A stretch of 64,000 bases of DNA. It comes from Clostridiales bacterium (GTDB lineage Bacteria; Bacillota; Clostridia; Clostridiales; Clostridiaceae). The notes below the pieces were generated by a model. It was not told the origin of the DNA. It saw only the letters and a list, made by a program, of their open reading frames with translations, and did not search any database. The position numbers and the translations under genes are program-made. Location: positions 1 to 64,000 of the forward strand of contig JAAYPK010000082.1 in assembly GCA_012519845.1 (NCBI GenBank), given 5' to 3'. Below are positions 37,081 through 46,649 of the stretch, in pieces; within the stretch, counting starts at the first letter, position 1, and each line of letters starts with the position of its first letter.

Positions 37081-38379
37081 ATGAAGACAGCAAAGATAGC
37101 TTTATTAGGATTAGGAAACGTAGGAAGAGGTGTCTGGAAAATCCTACAGGCTAATGGAGAAGAAATAAGAAAACGTTCTGGCTATAAAGTTGAAATAGCT
37201 AAAATATTAGTTAGAGATGCAAACAAACCTAGAGGAATTGAAGTTCCAAATGACATTATTACTACAAATTTTCAAGAGATATTAGATGATGACTCAATTA
37301 AAGTAGTTGTTGAAGTAATGGGTGGAATAGAGCCTGCAAGAGAATATATGTTAAAGGCTATGAGTAAAAAGAAACATATTGTAACTGCTAATAAAATGTT
37401 ACTTGCAAATTATGGAGATGAAATATTCCAAAAAGCAGACGATGAAGGAGTAATGTTTAATTATGAAGCAAGTGTTGCTGGTGGAATACCAATTATCCAA
37501 GGAATTAACGAAGCATTAACTGCAAACAAAATTAAAACATTATATGGAATAATAAATGGAACTACAAATTATATTCTAAGTAAAATGGAGCTTGAAGGTA
37601 GTAAATTTGCAGATGTTTTAAAAGAAGCACAAGAAAAAGGTTATGCTGAAGCAGACCCTACATCAGATATTGAAGGCTTTGATGCCCAATATAAATTAGC
37701 TATTTTAGCTTCTCTTGCCTTTGGTACAAAAATAGAAGTAGATAAAGTATATAGAGAAGGAATTACAAAAATATCAGATATAGATATTGAATATGCTAAA
37801 AGTTTTGGTATGGTGATTAAGCTTCTTGCAATTGTTAAAGATGTAGATGGAAAGCTTGAACTTAGAGTACATCCTACAATGATACCTGAAACTCATCCTT
37901 TAGCTAATGTTTATGATTCATTTAATGCTGTATTTGTTAATGGAAATGCAGTAGGTGACTTAATGTTTTATGGAAGAGGAGCAGGAGAATTACCTACAGG
38001 AAGTGCTGTAGTTGGAGATATTATTTCAATTCTTAGAAGTAATTTTGATGAAGAAAATCCAATACCAGTTGTTAAAAATAACTTATGGAATAAAGAAATT
38101 GTTAGTATGAATGAAATTAATAGTAAATATTACATAAGAGCAACAGTGCTTGATAAACCGGGTGTTCTTGGCGAAATTACAGCTATTTTAGGAAAGAATA
38201 ATGTTAGCTTACGTTCAGTAATTCAAAAGGGTGCTCACAAAGAATCACAAGTTCCTTTGGTACTTGTAACTCATTATACTGAAGAAGCAAAAATTCAAAA
38301 AGCTTTAGAAGAAATAAAATCCTTAGAAGCTGTTACAGGAATTGATAATATTATTAGAATTGAAGATTTTGAAGTATAA
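37081..38379 (+). CDS. hom: Homoserine dehydrogenase
   Basis: Reduces aspartate semialdehyde to homoserine, on the way to Thr and Met. Start ATG 37081 (MKTAKIALLGLGNVGRG) lies 7 bases after AAAGGGGGA; an ATG two codons upstream is too close. The NAD(P)-binding GLGNVGRG, then VVEVMGG, TANKMLLANYG, NYEASVAGGIPII and GTTNYILSKM, and the C-terminal ACT domain (ATVLDKPGVLGEITAILGKNNVSL) are all present. The 432 aa length is normal. The ACT domain suggests threonine feedback. No thrB or thrC adjoins. Confidence 0.96.
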   Translation: MKTAKIALLGLGNVGRGVWKILQANGEEIRKRSGYKVEIAKILVRDANKPRGIEVPNDIITTNFQEILDDDSIKVVVEVMGGIEPAREYMLKAMSKKKHIVTANKMLLANYGDEIFQKADDEGVMFNYEASVAGGIPIIQGINEALTANKIKTLYGIINGTTNYILSKMELEGSKFADVLKEAQEKGYAEADPTSDIEGFDAQYKLAILASLAFGTKIEVDKVYREGITKISDIDIEYAKSFGMVIKLLAIVKDVDGKLELRVHPTMIPETHPLANVYDSFNAVFVNGNAVGDLMFYGRGAGELPTGSAVVGDIISILRSNFDEENPIPVVKNNLWNKEIVSMNEINSKYYIRATVLDKPGVLGEITAILGKNNVSLRSVIQKGAHKESQVPLVLVTHYTEEAKIQKALEEIKSLEAVTGIDNIIRIEDFEV

Positions 38380-38554
38380 ATAAAAGTTAAAGGCGGGATG
38401 ATATAGTTTTGTATTGTATTTGTATTATGTAAATGGAGAATACTTGACTTTTATCACTCCCTTTTTTACATTCTAAATTAACTTTATATTTATTAAGGGC
38501 TAATGTATAATTAATATGGAATTATTTATACATTTTAGAATTAGGGGTGAATAT

Positions 38555-40564
38555 ATGAAATTAGCGAAGAAATTTATAGTTTTCTTTGGATCTATTTGGA
38601 TTCTATCTACATTAGCTATAATTTTTTCATCAAGTTATGTTATTAAATTTATTCAGAGTTCAGATATTGAAAAAAATCTAAAAATCTTATTTTTATTTAT
38701 AATTATTTTTAATGCTATTATATTAGTTATTATTTATATTGTTACAAGAAAGTTAATTGGAAAAAAAGTATCTAAATTAAATTATCAGATTAATCAAATA
38801 AATACAACTAGCAATCCTCAGGAAAGATTAACAGAAATTGATGATAATGATGAATTTGGACAACTTGCAAGAGATATAAACACAATTTTTCAATCTATTG
38901 AAGATACGAATGATATTGTTGTTTCAAATGAAAAAAAATATAGCACATTAGTTGAAGGATTAAATGATGGATATGCCTATTTTAAGATTTTGAAAGATAA
39001 TAATGGAGCAATTAAAGACGCTTTTATTGTAGAACTTAATGCTTCATTAGCTGAAATGATAGGAAAAAGTAAAGAAAATTTATTAACAGCTAGTTTTAAA
39101 AAATTATTTGAGGACTATGTAAAGGATAAGGATGTTGTACAAAAAATATTAAGACATGTAGGCGGAAAAAATCAGTCAGTATTAAAACTATCAGTAAGAC
39201 TTGGAGTAGATAGATGGGCATACTTAACAGTATATCCTATAGAAACAGAATATTTTGCAATGATTTTAACTGACATAAGTGAAAATAGAAAGTACGCTGA
39301 AGAGATGAAACGTATTGCAAATTACGATGTATTAACTAATATTCAAAATAGATTTAGTTTATATAATTATTTAGATGAACTTGCATTAAAAAATGAGAAA
39401 TTTGCTGTTTATTATATTGATTTAGATAATTTTAAAACTATAAATGATACATTAGGACATAATGTAGGTGATGAAGTATTAATTAGAGCAGCAGAAACCC
39501 TTGATAAAATAGATAATGATAATTTTATAATTGGTAGACTAGGTGGAGATGAATTTTTAGGAATATTAAAAGGTGAATATACTATTCATGAGGTAGAAAG
39601 TTTTGGACATAAGATTATTCATGAATTAAATTCAGTTGAAAGCTATAATAAGTATCCATATAAAATTAATGCAAGTTTAGGGGCAAGTAGATTTCCAATA
39701 GATTCAAATGATATTGAAGCATTGTTAAAGTGTGCTGATGTAGCAATGTATAAAAGTAAAAATAGCGGTGGAAATAAAATAAATGTTTTTAATGAAATAA
39801 TGGAAGAAGAAGCTAAAATACAAATGAGTTTAAAAAAAGCATTATCAAATGAGGAAATATTTGTGGAATTCCAACCGATTTATAGCTTAAAACAAAATCA
39901 AATAGTAGGAGCAGAAGCTTTATGTAGATGGATGAAGGATGGGGAAGTAATTATTCCAGACAGATTTATTCCAAGTGCAAAAAGAACTGGAGATATAGTT
40001 AATATTGATAATTATATATTTAATGAAGCAGTTAAATTTTGTTCAAATAAAAGAAAAGAACAAAAAGAATTTAAAGTTGCTATTAATGTTTCGAAAAGAT
40101 TTTTGCTTCAAAACAAATTAGTTGATAAAATAAAAACTCTTCTAAAAGACAATAACTTGGAACCATCAGCTATAAGAATTGAAATATTAGAAGAAGAATT
40201 TTTAGATGATGTTTCATCTATATCAAGTATTTTAGAAGAAATTAGAAAACTTGGAGTGGAAATAACATTAGATGATTTTGGAGCAGGTTATTCAAATTTT
40301 AAAGATATTAATATGCTTCCTATAACATCAATAAAAATAGACAGGTCTTTGTTAAAGAAAATAGAAAAAGATTTAAAAACTGTTGCAATAATATCAGCAT
40401 TATTAAAGTTAGCTAATACTTTAAATCTAGAAGTTATTGCAAGTGGAATTGAGTATAAAGAGCAATTAGACCTACTAAAGAAATTGCATGTTGATAAGAT
40501 ACAGGGATTCTTAATTCATGAACCTGTAGAGAAAGAAAAGTTTCCAAATGAAATATTTGTATAA
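38555..40564 (+). CDS. Membrane GGDEF-EAL protein (c-di-GMP turnover)
   Basis: Start ATG 38555 follows AGGGGTGA. Two membrane helices (about residues 7-30 and 42-62) with a very short outside loop, a HAMP-like linker, a PAS-like domain (about 125-235), GGDEF (about 250-410) and EAL (about 420-669). GGDEF is intact (RLGGDEFLG) and has no obvious RxxD inhibitory site. EAL keeps GAEALCRW, INVSKRF, DDFGAGYSN and IKIDRS, but the usual AEGVE reads ASGIE, so phosphodiesterase activity may be reduced. The net activity cannot be told from sequence. It is a single gene; no c-di-GMP riboswitch was found nearby. Confidence 0.88.
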   Translation: MKLAKKFIVFFGSIWILSTLAIIFSSSYVIKFIQSSDIEKNLKILFLFIIIFNAIILVIIYIVTRKLIGKKVSKLNYQINQINTTSNPQERLTEIDDNDEFGQLARDINTIFQSIEDTNDIVVSNEKKYSTLVEGLNDGYAYFKILKDNNGAIKDAFIVELNASLAEMIGKSKENLLTASFKKLFEDYVKDKDVVQKILRHVGGKNQSVLKLSVRLGVDRWAYLTVYPIETEYFAMILTDISENRKYAEEMKRIANYDVLTNIQNRFSLYNYLDELALKNEKFAVYYIDLDNFKTINDTLGHNVGDEVLIRAAETLDKIDNDNFIIGRLGGDEFLGILKGEYTIHEVESFGHKIIHELNSVESYNKYPYKINASLGASRFPIDSNDIEALLKCADVAMYKSKNSGGNKINVFNEIMEEEAKIQMSLKKALSNEEIFVEFQPIYSLKQNQIVGAEALCRWMKDGEVIIPDRFIPSAKRTGDIVNIDNYIFNEAVKFCSNKRKEQKEFKVAINVSKRFLLQNKLVDKIKTLLKDNNLEPSAIRIEILEEEFLDDVSSISSILEEIRKLGVEITLDDFGAGYSNFKDINMLPITSIKIDRSLLKKIEKDLKTVAIISALLKLANTLNLEVIASGIEYKEQLDLLKKLHVDKIQGFLIHEPVEKEKFPNEIFV

Positions 40565-40571
40565 GTATATT

Positions 40572-40602
40572 AAAGGATTCACTTAAGTGGATCCTTTTTT
40601 AA
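40572..40602 (+). terminator. Terminator after the GGDEF-EAL gene
   Basis: Stem AAAGGATTCAC / GTGGATCCTTT with one G-U pair, loop TTAA, then TTT. Confidence 0.75.
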
Positions 40603-40839
40603 TTCTTTAGAAGTACTTAAAAAAAGCTTGCCTAAAAATATAGCTGAAAGTTGTCTTTACGATTTTTTTATAGGAAATTATTAATGTAAAGAATTTAAAA
40701 ATAATAAAAATTGATAATATAATAAATTTTTTATAAAAATATAATTAAATTTAAAAAATATCAACAAATACGTTGAATAGATACATAAAAATGTTATAAT
40801 GTAGCATAGAAAATGGTGATTATAAAAAGGAGAGTAAAA

Positions 40840-42378
40840 ATGAAAACAAATGATAAAAAGAAAGTTGGGTTTATTGAAAGAGTTGGTAAAAAAATACCAG
40901 ATCCAGCAATAATATTTTCAGTATTTTTCGCAGTAGTAATGGTTCTTTCAATTTTCATGGGAGGAATGAAATTTGAAACTATTGGAGCTGATGGAGGTAC
41001 TATCACTTATGAAATTAAGAATATGTTTAAAGCAGAAAACTTTAGATGGATATTCGATAATGCACTTATTACAAACTGGTTAGCATACGGTGGTGGAGTA
41101 TTAGGTACTATTTTGGTTGTAATGCTTGGTGTAGGAATTGCCGAAGAAGCAGGATTGTTATCAACATTAATAAAAAAAATAGGGACTAAGGTATCAGATA
41201 AGTTTTTACCAGTAATTTTAGTTTTTATAGGAATAATGAGTAGTATAGCTACGGATGCAGGATATATAATATTAATACCTTTAGCAGGTTTATTATATGT
41301 AGGATTAAAGAAAAATCCTTTAATTGGTATGGCAGCAGCATTTGCAGGGGTATCAGCAGGATTTAGTGCAAATCTTCTTCCAGGTACGCCTATAGATGTT
41401 ATTGTAGGGAATAATGCCAAAGCCTTTGCAGAAGGTCAAGGGGTTCCTTTTGTTACCGCTCAAGGAGCACCAATTACTCCAGCTACAATGCATTACTATT
41501 TCATAGTTGTATCAACAATACTTCTAGCAGTAGTTGGATATTTTGTAACAGCTAAATTTGTTAAGCCAAAGCTTGAAAAAGAATCTTATGTTGTTCCAGA
41601 AGATTTAAATTTAGGCGATTTTAATGTTAAGGAAGAAGAAAACAAAGGCCTATTATGGGCTGGTTTAGGACTATTAATTGCACTTGTTTTAATAATTATT
41701 GCAGCTTTTGGACCATTAGCACCATATGTTAATGAAGATGGGAAAACAATTAAGCCAGTTTTAGATAATATCATATTATTAATTACATTTGCATTCTTTA
41801 TGCCAGGTTTATTTTATGGAATTAAAGTTAAAAAGTTTAATTCTGCAATGGATATTATAAAAGCAATGTCAAAGCAAATGTCTAATATGGGATATATATT
41901 AGTGTTAACATTTATATCATATAACTTCTTAGCAATATTAAGTTATTCAAATTTAGGAACTTATATAACATACTTAGGTGCTACTTTATTAGAGAACATA
42001 GGAGTAGCAGAATATCCACTATTATTATTAATAGGTTTTATACTAATAACATCTATAATTAATTTATTTGTAGGAGGATTAACTGCTAAATGGATGTTAC
42101 TTGGACCAATTTTTATTCCAATGTTATATCAAGTTAATTCATCATTAACTCCAGATATGGTATCTGCAGCATATAGAATAGCAGATTCATCAACTAATGT
42201 AATATCACCACTTATGTCATATGCGGGGATTATTCTTGTATTTATGAAAAAATATAAGCCAGAATATACTTTAGGAGATATGATTAAATTAATGTTCCCA
42301 TATTCAATAGCATTTTTAATAACTTGGACTGTACTATTAATAGTATTCTTTACATTTGGAATTCCACTAGGATTTTAA
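40840..42378 (+). CDS. AbgT-family transporter
   Basis: Start ATG 40840 follows AAGGAGAG; the frame is open upstream but lacks a ribosome binding site there. The product (512 aa) has about 12-13 membrane helices. GKKIPDPAIIFSVFF at the start, GVGIAEEAGLLSTLIKK, SSIATDAGYIILIPLAG, AAAFAGVSAGFSANLLPGTPID and RIADSSTNVISPLMSYAG are the family's conserved blocks. AbgT proteins take up p-aminobenzoyl-glutamate or export sulfonamides by proton exchange; which of these applies here is open. No abgAB hydrolase genes are adjacent. Confidence 0.9.
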   Translation: MKTNDKKKVGFIERVGKKIPDPAIIFSVFFAVVMVLSIFMGGMKFETIGADGGTITYEIKNMFKAENFRWIFDNALITNWLAYGGGVLGTILVVMLGVGIAEEAGLLSTLIKKIGTKVSDKFLPVILVFIGIMSSIATDAGYIILIPLAGLLYVGLKKNPLIGMAAAFAGVSAGFSANLLPGTPIDVIVGNNAKAFAEGQGVPFVTAQGAPITPATMHYYFIVVSTILLAVVGYFVTAKFVKPKLEKESYVVPEDLNLGDFNVKEEENKGLLWAGLGLLIALVLIIIAAFGPLAPYVNEDGKTIKPVLDNIILLITFAFFMPGLFYGIKVKKFNSAMDIIKAMSKQMSNMGYILVLTFISYNFLAILSYSNLGTYITYLGATLLENIGVAEYPLLLLIGFILITSIINLFVGGLTAKWMLLGPIFIPMLYQVNSSLTPDMVSAAYRIADSSTNVISPLMSYAGIILVFMKKYKPEYTLGDMIKLMFPYSIAFLITWTVLLIVFFTFGIPLGF

Positions 42379-42385
42379 AAATAAT

Positions 42386-42433
42386 AAGTTGATAGGTATA
42401 AATTTATATTTATATCTATCAACTTTTTTTTTA
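42386..42433 (+). terminator. Terminator after the AbgT gene
   Basis: Stem AAGTTGATAG / CTATCAACTT with a 20-base A/T-rich loop, then TTTTTTTT. Confidence 0.75.
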
Positions 42434-42597
42434 TGGAATAAAATAATATTAGATAAGTATATTCTAGTGAAGAATATATAAATAAAATAATAAAATTTGT
42501 TAATATTTAGGGCAAAGTTAATGAGGTTGTGATAGAATATAAAAAGTAATTGTATTATATATTGTAGAGAATTATTTTACGAAAGAGGTTGAGCATT

Positions 42598-44565
42598 ATG
42601 TTAAGTGGTAATATATTTAACAACTTAAATCAATATGATGGTGAATTAGGAGCTATTTATTCAAAAGACAAAACAGAGTTTATTATATGGGCTCCAACAG
42701 CAAATAAAGTAGAATTAAAGCTATACGAATCAACTAATAAGCCAATTTCAATGATAAAAGAAGAGAAAGGTATTTGGAAAACAGTAGTTTTAGGCGATTT
42801 AAATGGTGTTTATTATAATTATTTAGTGGATGTAGATGGAAAAGTCAATGAAGTTGTAGATCCTTATGCAAAAGCTGTTGGTGTTAATGGATTAAAATCA
42901 ATGGTAATTGATTTAGAATCAACCAATCCAGAGGGATGGGAAGAAGATAAAAAGCCTGATTTAAACAGAATTATTGATTCTATATTATATGAAGCTCATA
43001 TAAGAGATTTTTCTATAGATGAAAGTTCGGGAGTAAGCAAAAAAAATAGAGGAAAGTATAATGGAATGTGGGAAGAGAATACTACAATTCCTGGTACTAA
43101 TATAAAAACATGTATTGATCATCTAAAGGAATTAGGAATTACTACCTTGCATTTATTACCAACCTTTGATTATTGCACCGTAGATGAGTCAAAACCAGAA
43201 GTTCCACAATACAATTGGGGTTATGATCCACAAAACTTTAATGTACCTGAAGGATCTTATTCATTAGATCCATTTAATGGAGAGGTAAGAATAAAAGAAT
43301 TTAAAGAAATGATTTTACATCTTCATAAAGCTGGTATTAGAGTTGTAATGGATATGGTATACAATCATACTTTTGCTTCTTATGATTCTAATTTGAATAA
43401 AGCTGTACCAAATTATTATTATAGACAGGATTCAAATGGTAATTTTTCAAATGGATCTGGTTGTGGTTGTGAATTGGCTTCTGAAAGACCTATGGTTAGA
43501 AAATTAATTACTGATTCTGTGGTTTATTGGGCAAAAGAATATCATATTGACGGTTTTAGATTTGATCTAATGGGATTAACGGACATACAAACAATGAAGG
43601 AATTAAGGTTTAGATTAAATAAAATAGACAAAACTATTATTTTATATGGAGAAGGATGGCAAGGAGGGGCATCTCCACTTCCAGAACGAGAAGCAGCATT
43701 AAAATATAATACTGTAAAATATGGAAGTTCACAAATTGCAGTCTTTAATGATAATACTAGAGATGGTATTAAGGGACATGTATTTAATGCAAAAGAACGA
43801 GGATTTGTAAATGATCAGCCAGGATATGAAGAAACAATAAAGTTTGGAGTTGTTGCTGCAACTTATCATTCGGATATTAACTATTCAATGGTGGCAAATT
43901 CAAAGGACCCTTGGGCAAATGAACCATATCAGACTGTTAATTATGATTCTGCTCATGATAACTTTACATTATGGGATAAGCTACAAGTATCTACAGAAGG
44001 AAAAAGTGAAGAAGAACTTATTCAAATGAATAAATTAGCTGCAGCTATTGTGTTTACTTCTCAAGGAATACCTTTTATTCAAGCAGGTGAAGAATTAGCA
44101 AGAACTAAAGTCAATCCTGATGGAACTTTAAATGAAAATAGCTACAATTCACCAGATAGTGTAAATAGAATTGACTGGAACAGAAAAATAAAATATAAAG
44201 AATTATTTGATTATTATAAAGGATTAATTAAACTTAGAAAAAATCATAAAGCTTTTAGAATGGATTTTAATTCTGAAATTCAAGATAATTTGAAATTTTT
44301 AAATCCAGGTATTTCAAATGTGGTTGCATATAGTATTAATGGTGGAGCTGTTAAGGATAAATATAATGAGATAATAGTAATATGTAATGCAAATAATTTT
44401 AATATTAAAATTGACTTGCCAAATAAAGAATATGTAATAATAGTAAATGAAAAAAGTGCAGGTACAGAGAAACTTGATGAGATAAAAGAAGGATCAATTG
44501 AAGTGAAAAGTAAAAGCTGTTATGTATTAGTAGATAGTAATAGTTATAATAATTGGAATTCTTAA
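42598..44565 (+). CDS. pulA: Type I pullulanase
   Basis: Debranches alpha-1,6 links in pullulan, glycogen and starch. ATG 42598 lies 9 bases after AAAGAGG. It has an N-terminal CBM48-like domain (TEFIIWAPTANKVELKLYE) then a GH13 barrel with YNWGYDPQNFNVPEGSYS, region I VVMDMVYNHT, region II DGFRFDLMG (catalytic Asp), region III ILYGEGWQG (acid Glu) and region IV DSAHDN. There is no signal peptide, so the 655-aa enzyme is intracellular and probably acts on stored glycogen or imported dextrins. The gene is alone, with a terminator after it. Confidence 0.95.
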   Translation: MLSGNIFNNLNQYDGELGAIYSKDKTEFIIWAPTANKVELKLYESTNKPISMIKEEKGIWKTVVLGDLNGVYYNYLVDVDGKVNEVVDPYAKAVGVNGLKSMVIDLESTNPEGWEEDKKPDLNRIIDSILYEAHIRDFSIDESSGVSKKNRGKYNGMWEENTTIPGTNIKTCIDHLKELGITTLHLLPTFDYCTVDESKPEVPQYNWGYDPQNFNVPEGSYSLDPFNGEVRIKEFKEMILHLHKAGIRVVMDMVYNHTFASYDSNLNKAVPNYYYRQDSNGNFSNGSGCGCELASERPMVRKLITDSVVYWAKEYHIDGFRFDLMGLTDIQTMKELRFRLNKIDKTIILYGEGWQGGASPLPEREAALKYNTVKYGSSQIAVFNDNTRDGIKGHVFNAKERGFVNDQPGYEETIKFGVVAATYHSDINYSMVANSKDPWANEPYQTVNYDSAHDNFTLWDKLQVSTEGKSEEELIQMNKLAAAIVFTSQGIPFIQAGEELARTKVNPDGTLNENSYNSPDSVNRIDWNRKIKYKELFDYYKGLIKLRKNHKAFRMDFNSEIQDNLKFLNPGISNVVAYSINGGAVKDKYNEIIVICNANNFNIKIDLPNKEYVIIVNEKSAGTEKLDEIKEGSIEVKSKSCYVLVDSNSYNNWNS

Positions 44566-44599
44566 GAAAAATATAAGAGATTAAATGTTTTCAAAGTTT

Positions 44600-44642
44600 A
44601 TGTGAACTAGTATAATAAATAGGAGACTAGTTCACATTTTTA
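44600..44642 (+). terminator. Terminator after pulA
   Basis: Perfect 12-bp stem ATGTGAACTAGT / ACTAGTTCACAT followed by TTTTTAT. Confidence 0.8.
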
Positions 44643-44712
44643 TATAATTTAGCGTTGTAATTAGAAATCAACATTTATTTAAAACTGAGCTTGATATAAT
44701 TTAGGAGTATAT

Positions 44713-45546
44713 ATGAAAAGAAAATTAAGTATTGCTTTAATATTAATATTTTTAATATTATTTTGCATATATGAGCTATTTCAAAATTTTATAATTGATA
44801 TTGAAACCATTAACGTTGAAAATACAAAATACAATAAAAATTTAGATGAAATAAAAATAGCAAATATTTCAGATATTCATATGCCTACAAGCAAGATTTT
44901 AATTGATGAAATTGTTGAAAGTCTTGAAAAAGAAAAACCAGATGTTATTTTATTAACAGGAGATATAATTGATAGAAAAACAGATATTTTTAATAGCGGA
45001 CTTAGTGATTTTTGCAACAGAATATCGAAGATTGCAAAGTGTTATGCTGTAAGTGGAAATCATGAGATTGACAACTTTTACAGTCTATGGGAACAAGTAT
45101 TAAGGGAGAACAATATAATTTTAATTGAAAACAAATGTGAGATTTATGAGAAAGGTAGGAATAAAATAGCGTTTTTAGGATTAAAATACGGCAGTAATTA
45201 TAGTAGTAAATTATTCAAAGATATAGATGAAATACAAGATATACCAAAGATTGTTTTAGTACATAATCCCAATAAATTTTCAGCAGTTTTTTCAGATAAA
45301 AATTCTATAATTCCAGATTATATGTTTTCAGGTCATGCACATGGAGGACAAATCAGGATTCCTATTATTAATCAAGGCTTATTTGCACCAGGTCAGGGAT
45401 TTTTACCAAAGTTTACTTCAGGTTTATATGAAGCAGATAATGGAGGTAAAATGATAGTAAGTCGTGGACTTGGAAATGGAACTTTGCCAATAAGGATTAA
45501 TGATAGAGTTCATATTCCAATTTTAGTTATTAAAACTAATAATTAA
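44713..45546 (+). CDS. Membrane-anchored metallophosphoesterase (YkuE-like)
   Basis: An N-terminal membrane helix (residues 4-24) is followed by a calcineurin-like phosphoesterase domain with all metal-binding blocks: ISDIHMP, LLTGDIID, AVSGNHEID, VHNPN and FSGHAHGGQIRIP. The 277 aa length fits the YkuE/YaeI group, some of which act on lipid or wall substrates. The substrate cannot be told from sequence. It stands between pulA and an SseB-like gene, 78 bases apart from the latter. Confidence 0.88.
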   Translation: MKRKLSIALILIFLILFCIYELFQNFIIDIETINVENTKYNKNLDEIKIANISDIHMPTSKILIDEIVESLEKEKPDVILLTGDIIDRKTDIFNSGLSDFCNRISKIAKCYAVSGNHEIDNFYSLWEQVLRENNIILIENKCEIYEKGRNKIAFLGLKYGSNYSSKLFKDIDEIQDIPKIVLVHNPNKFSAVFSDKNSIIPDYMFSGHAHGGQIRIPIINQGLFAPGQGFLPKFTSGLYEADNGGKMIVSRGLGNGTLPIRINDRVHIPILVIKTNN

Positions 45547-45624
45547 AAGTTTACAATTTGTTAAAATTAATAAAACTAGTTTCAAGGTATAATAAAAAAG
45601 ATAAAATTAAAAGGGTTGGTAAAA

Positions 45625-46476
45625 ATGTTATTTAGTAAAAATAAAAGATTTGTTGAGATTAACAAAGAAATTGAAAATATAAACAGTATTAAGGACGTAA
45701 ACGAAAGGCTAGAAGGCTGTAATAAGTTATTTGAAAGTGTATTGAAAGAATCAAATTTATATGTTGTTGCTGTGAATAATACAACAGAAGAAGAGTGGAA
45801 ATCAAATAAATTTAGAGCTTATGTTGATGAAATAGGGCAAGGGGATTCCTACTATTTAAGAGTATTTACAGAAGCAGAGCTTGCTAAAAACTGTGCTAAA
45901 AGAATAAATTCCGTATGTAAAGACGGTTCTGAAATGTTTAGTGAAATATCTAATGAACAACTAACTTCATTAGTTAGAGATTTATATGTAATGGGATTAG
46001 ATGGTATTATTTTAAATGAAGGGGAAAATTGGATAACATTAAATTGTGAAGCGTTTTTATACATAGCAATGTGTAACGTTTTAAATATTCCAGAGCATTA
46101 TAATAAAGATTTTGTTAATATGGTTAAGGTAATATATGATATTGCCAAAAAAAGAGTTAGAGTAGTAGCACCATACAAATATTATGATGGTATTTGTGAG
46201 GATGATATAATTAATGGAAAAGGAGAATTATATCCTTTTGGCGATGAAGTTTTATTCCTAGAGTATTATGATAAATACAAGGTAGAAAAAATATTTAAAG
46301 AAAAAGTTTATTGGTATGATTTAAATATAATTAAGTTTTATTCATCCATTGAAACTGCAAAGGAAGCCAATATAAGAAATATAAAAATAGCATATAGAAA
46401 CAAGGAAGCAAATGGAAGTCCAAAAGAAATTATAGAATTACTTAAGGTTGTAGGATTTACAGGATATAAAAACTAA
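45625..46476 (+). CDS. SseB-like domain protein
   Basis: Start ATG 45625 follows AAAGGGTTGG; the in-frame TTG at 45616 overlaps that site. The middle part (DSYYLRVFTEAELAKNCAKR through GLDGIILNEGENWITLNCEAFLY) has the layout of the SseB N-terminal domain, where a strand ending in FTS/FTE leads into a helix and a buried-strand block DGIVLNPG. The rest is not recognised. No membrane segment or signal peptide. SseB domains occur in type III-related enhancer proteins and in many stand-alone clostridial proteins with no known role. The 283 aa product ends with a strong terminator. Confidence 0.5.
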   Translation: MLFSKNKRFVEINKEIENINSIKDVNERLEGCNKLFESVLKESNLYVVAVNNTTEEEWKSNKFRAYVDEIGQGDSYYLRVFTEAELAKNCAKRINSVCKDGSEMFSEISNEQLTSLVRDLYVMGLDGIILNEGENWITLNCEAFLYIAMCNVLNIPEHYNKDFVNMVKVIYDIAKKRVRVVAPYKYYDGICEDDIINGKGELYPFGDEVLFLEYYDKYKVEKIFKEKVYWYDLNIIKFYSSIETAKEANIRNIKIAYRNKEANGSPKEIIELLKVVGFTGYKN

Positions 46477-46481
46477 AATAT

Positions 46482-46526
46482 AAAAACAGTATTTTATGTT
46501 ATTAACATGAAATACTGTTTTTTTTT
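46482..46526 (+). terminator. Terminator after the SseB-like gene
   Basis: Stem AAAAACAGTATTTTATG / CATGAAATACTGTTTTT then a long T-run. Confidence 0.85.
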
Positions 46527-46649
46527 ATTTATTAATGAAAAATATTCCTAATTTGTAAAAATTTAATTAATAGTTTTAAATTGGAATTTTTTTGTGCAAA
46601 AATCATTTATAATTAATATATGAAAACATTAGAAATGGGAGGATTATAT

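Noticed and set aside
38380-38554. c-di-GMP riboswitch upstream of the GGDEF-EAL gene
   Set aside because: I could not find the conserved GEMM core or its paired stems in this 175-base gap.
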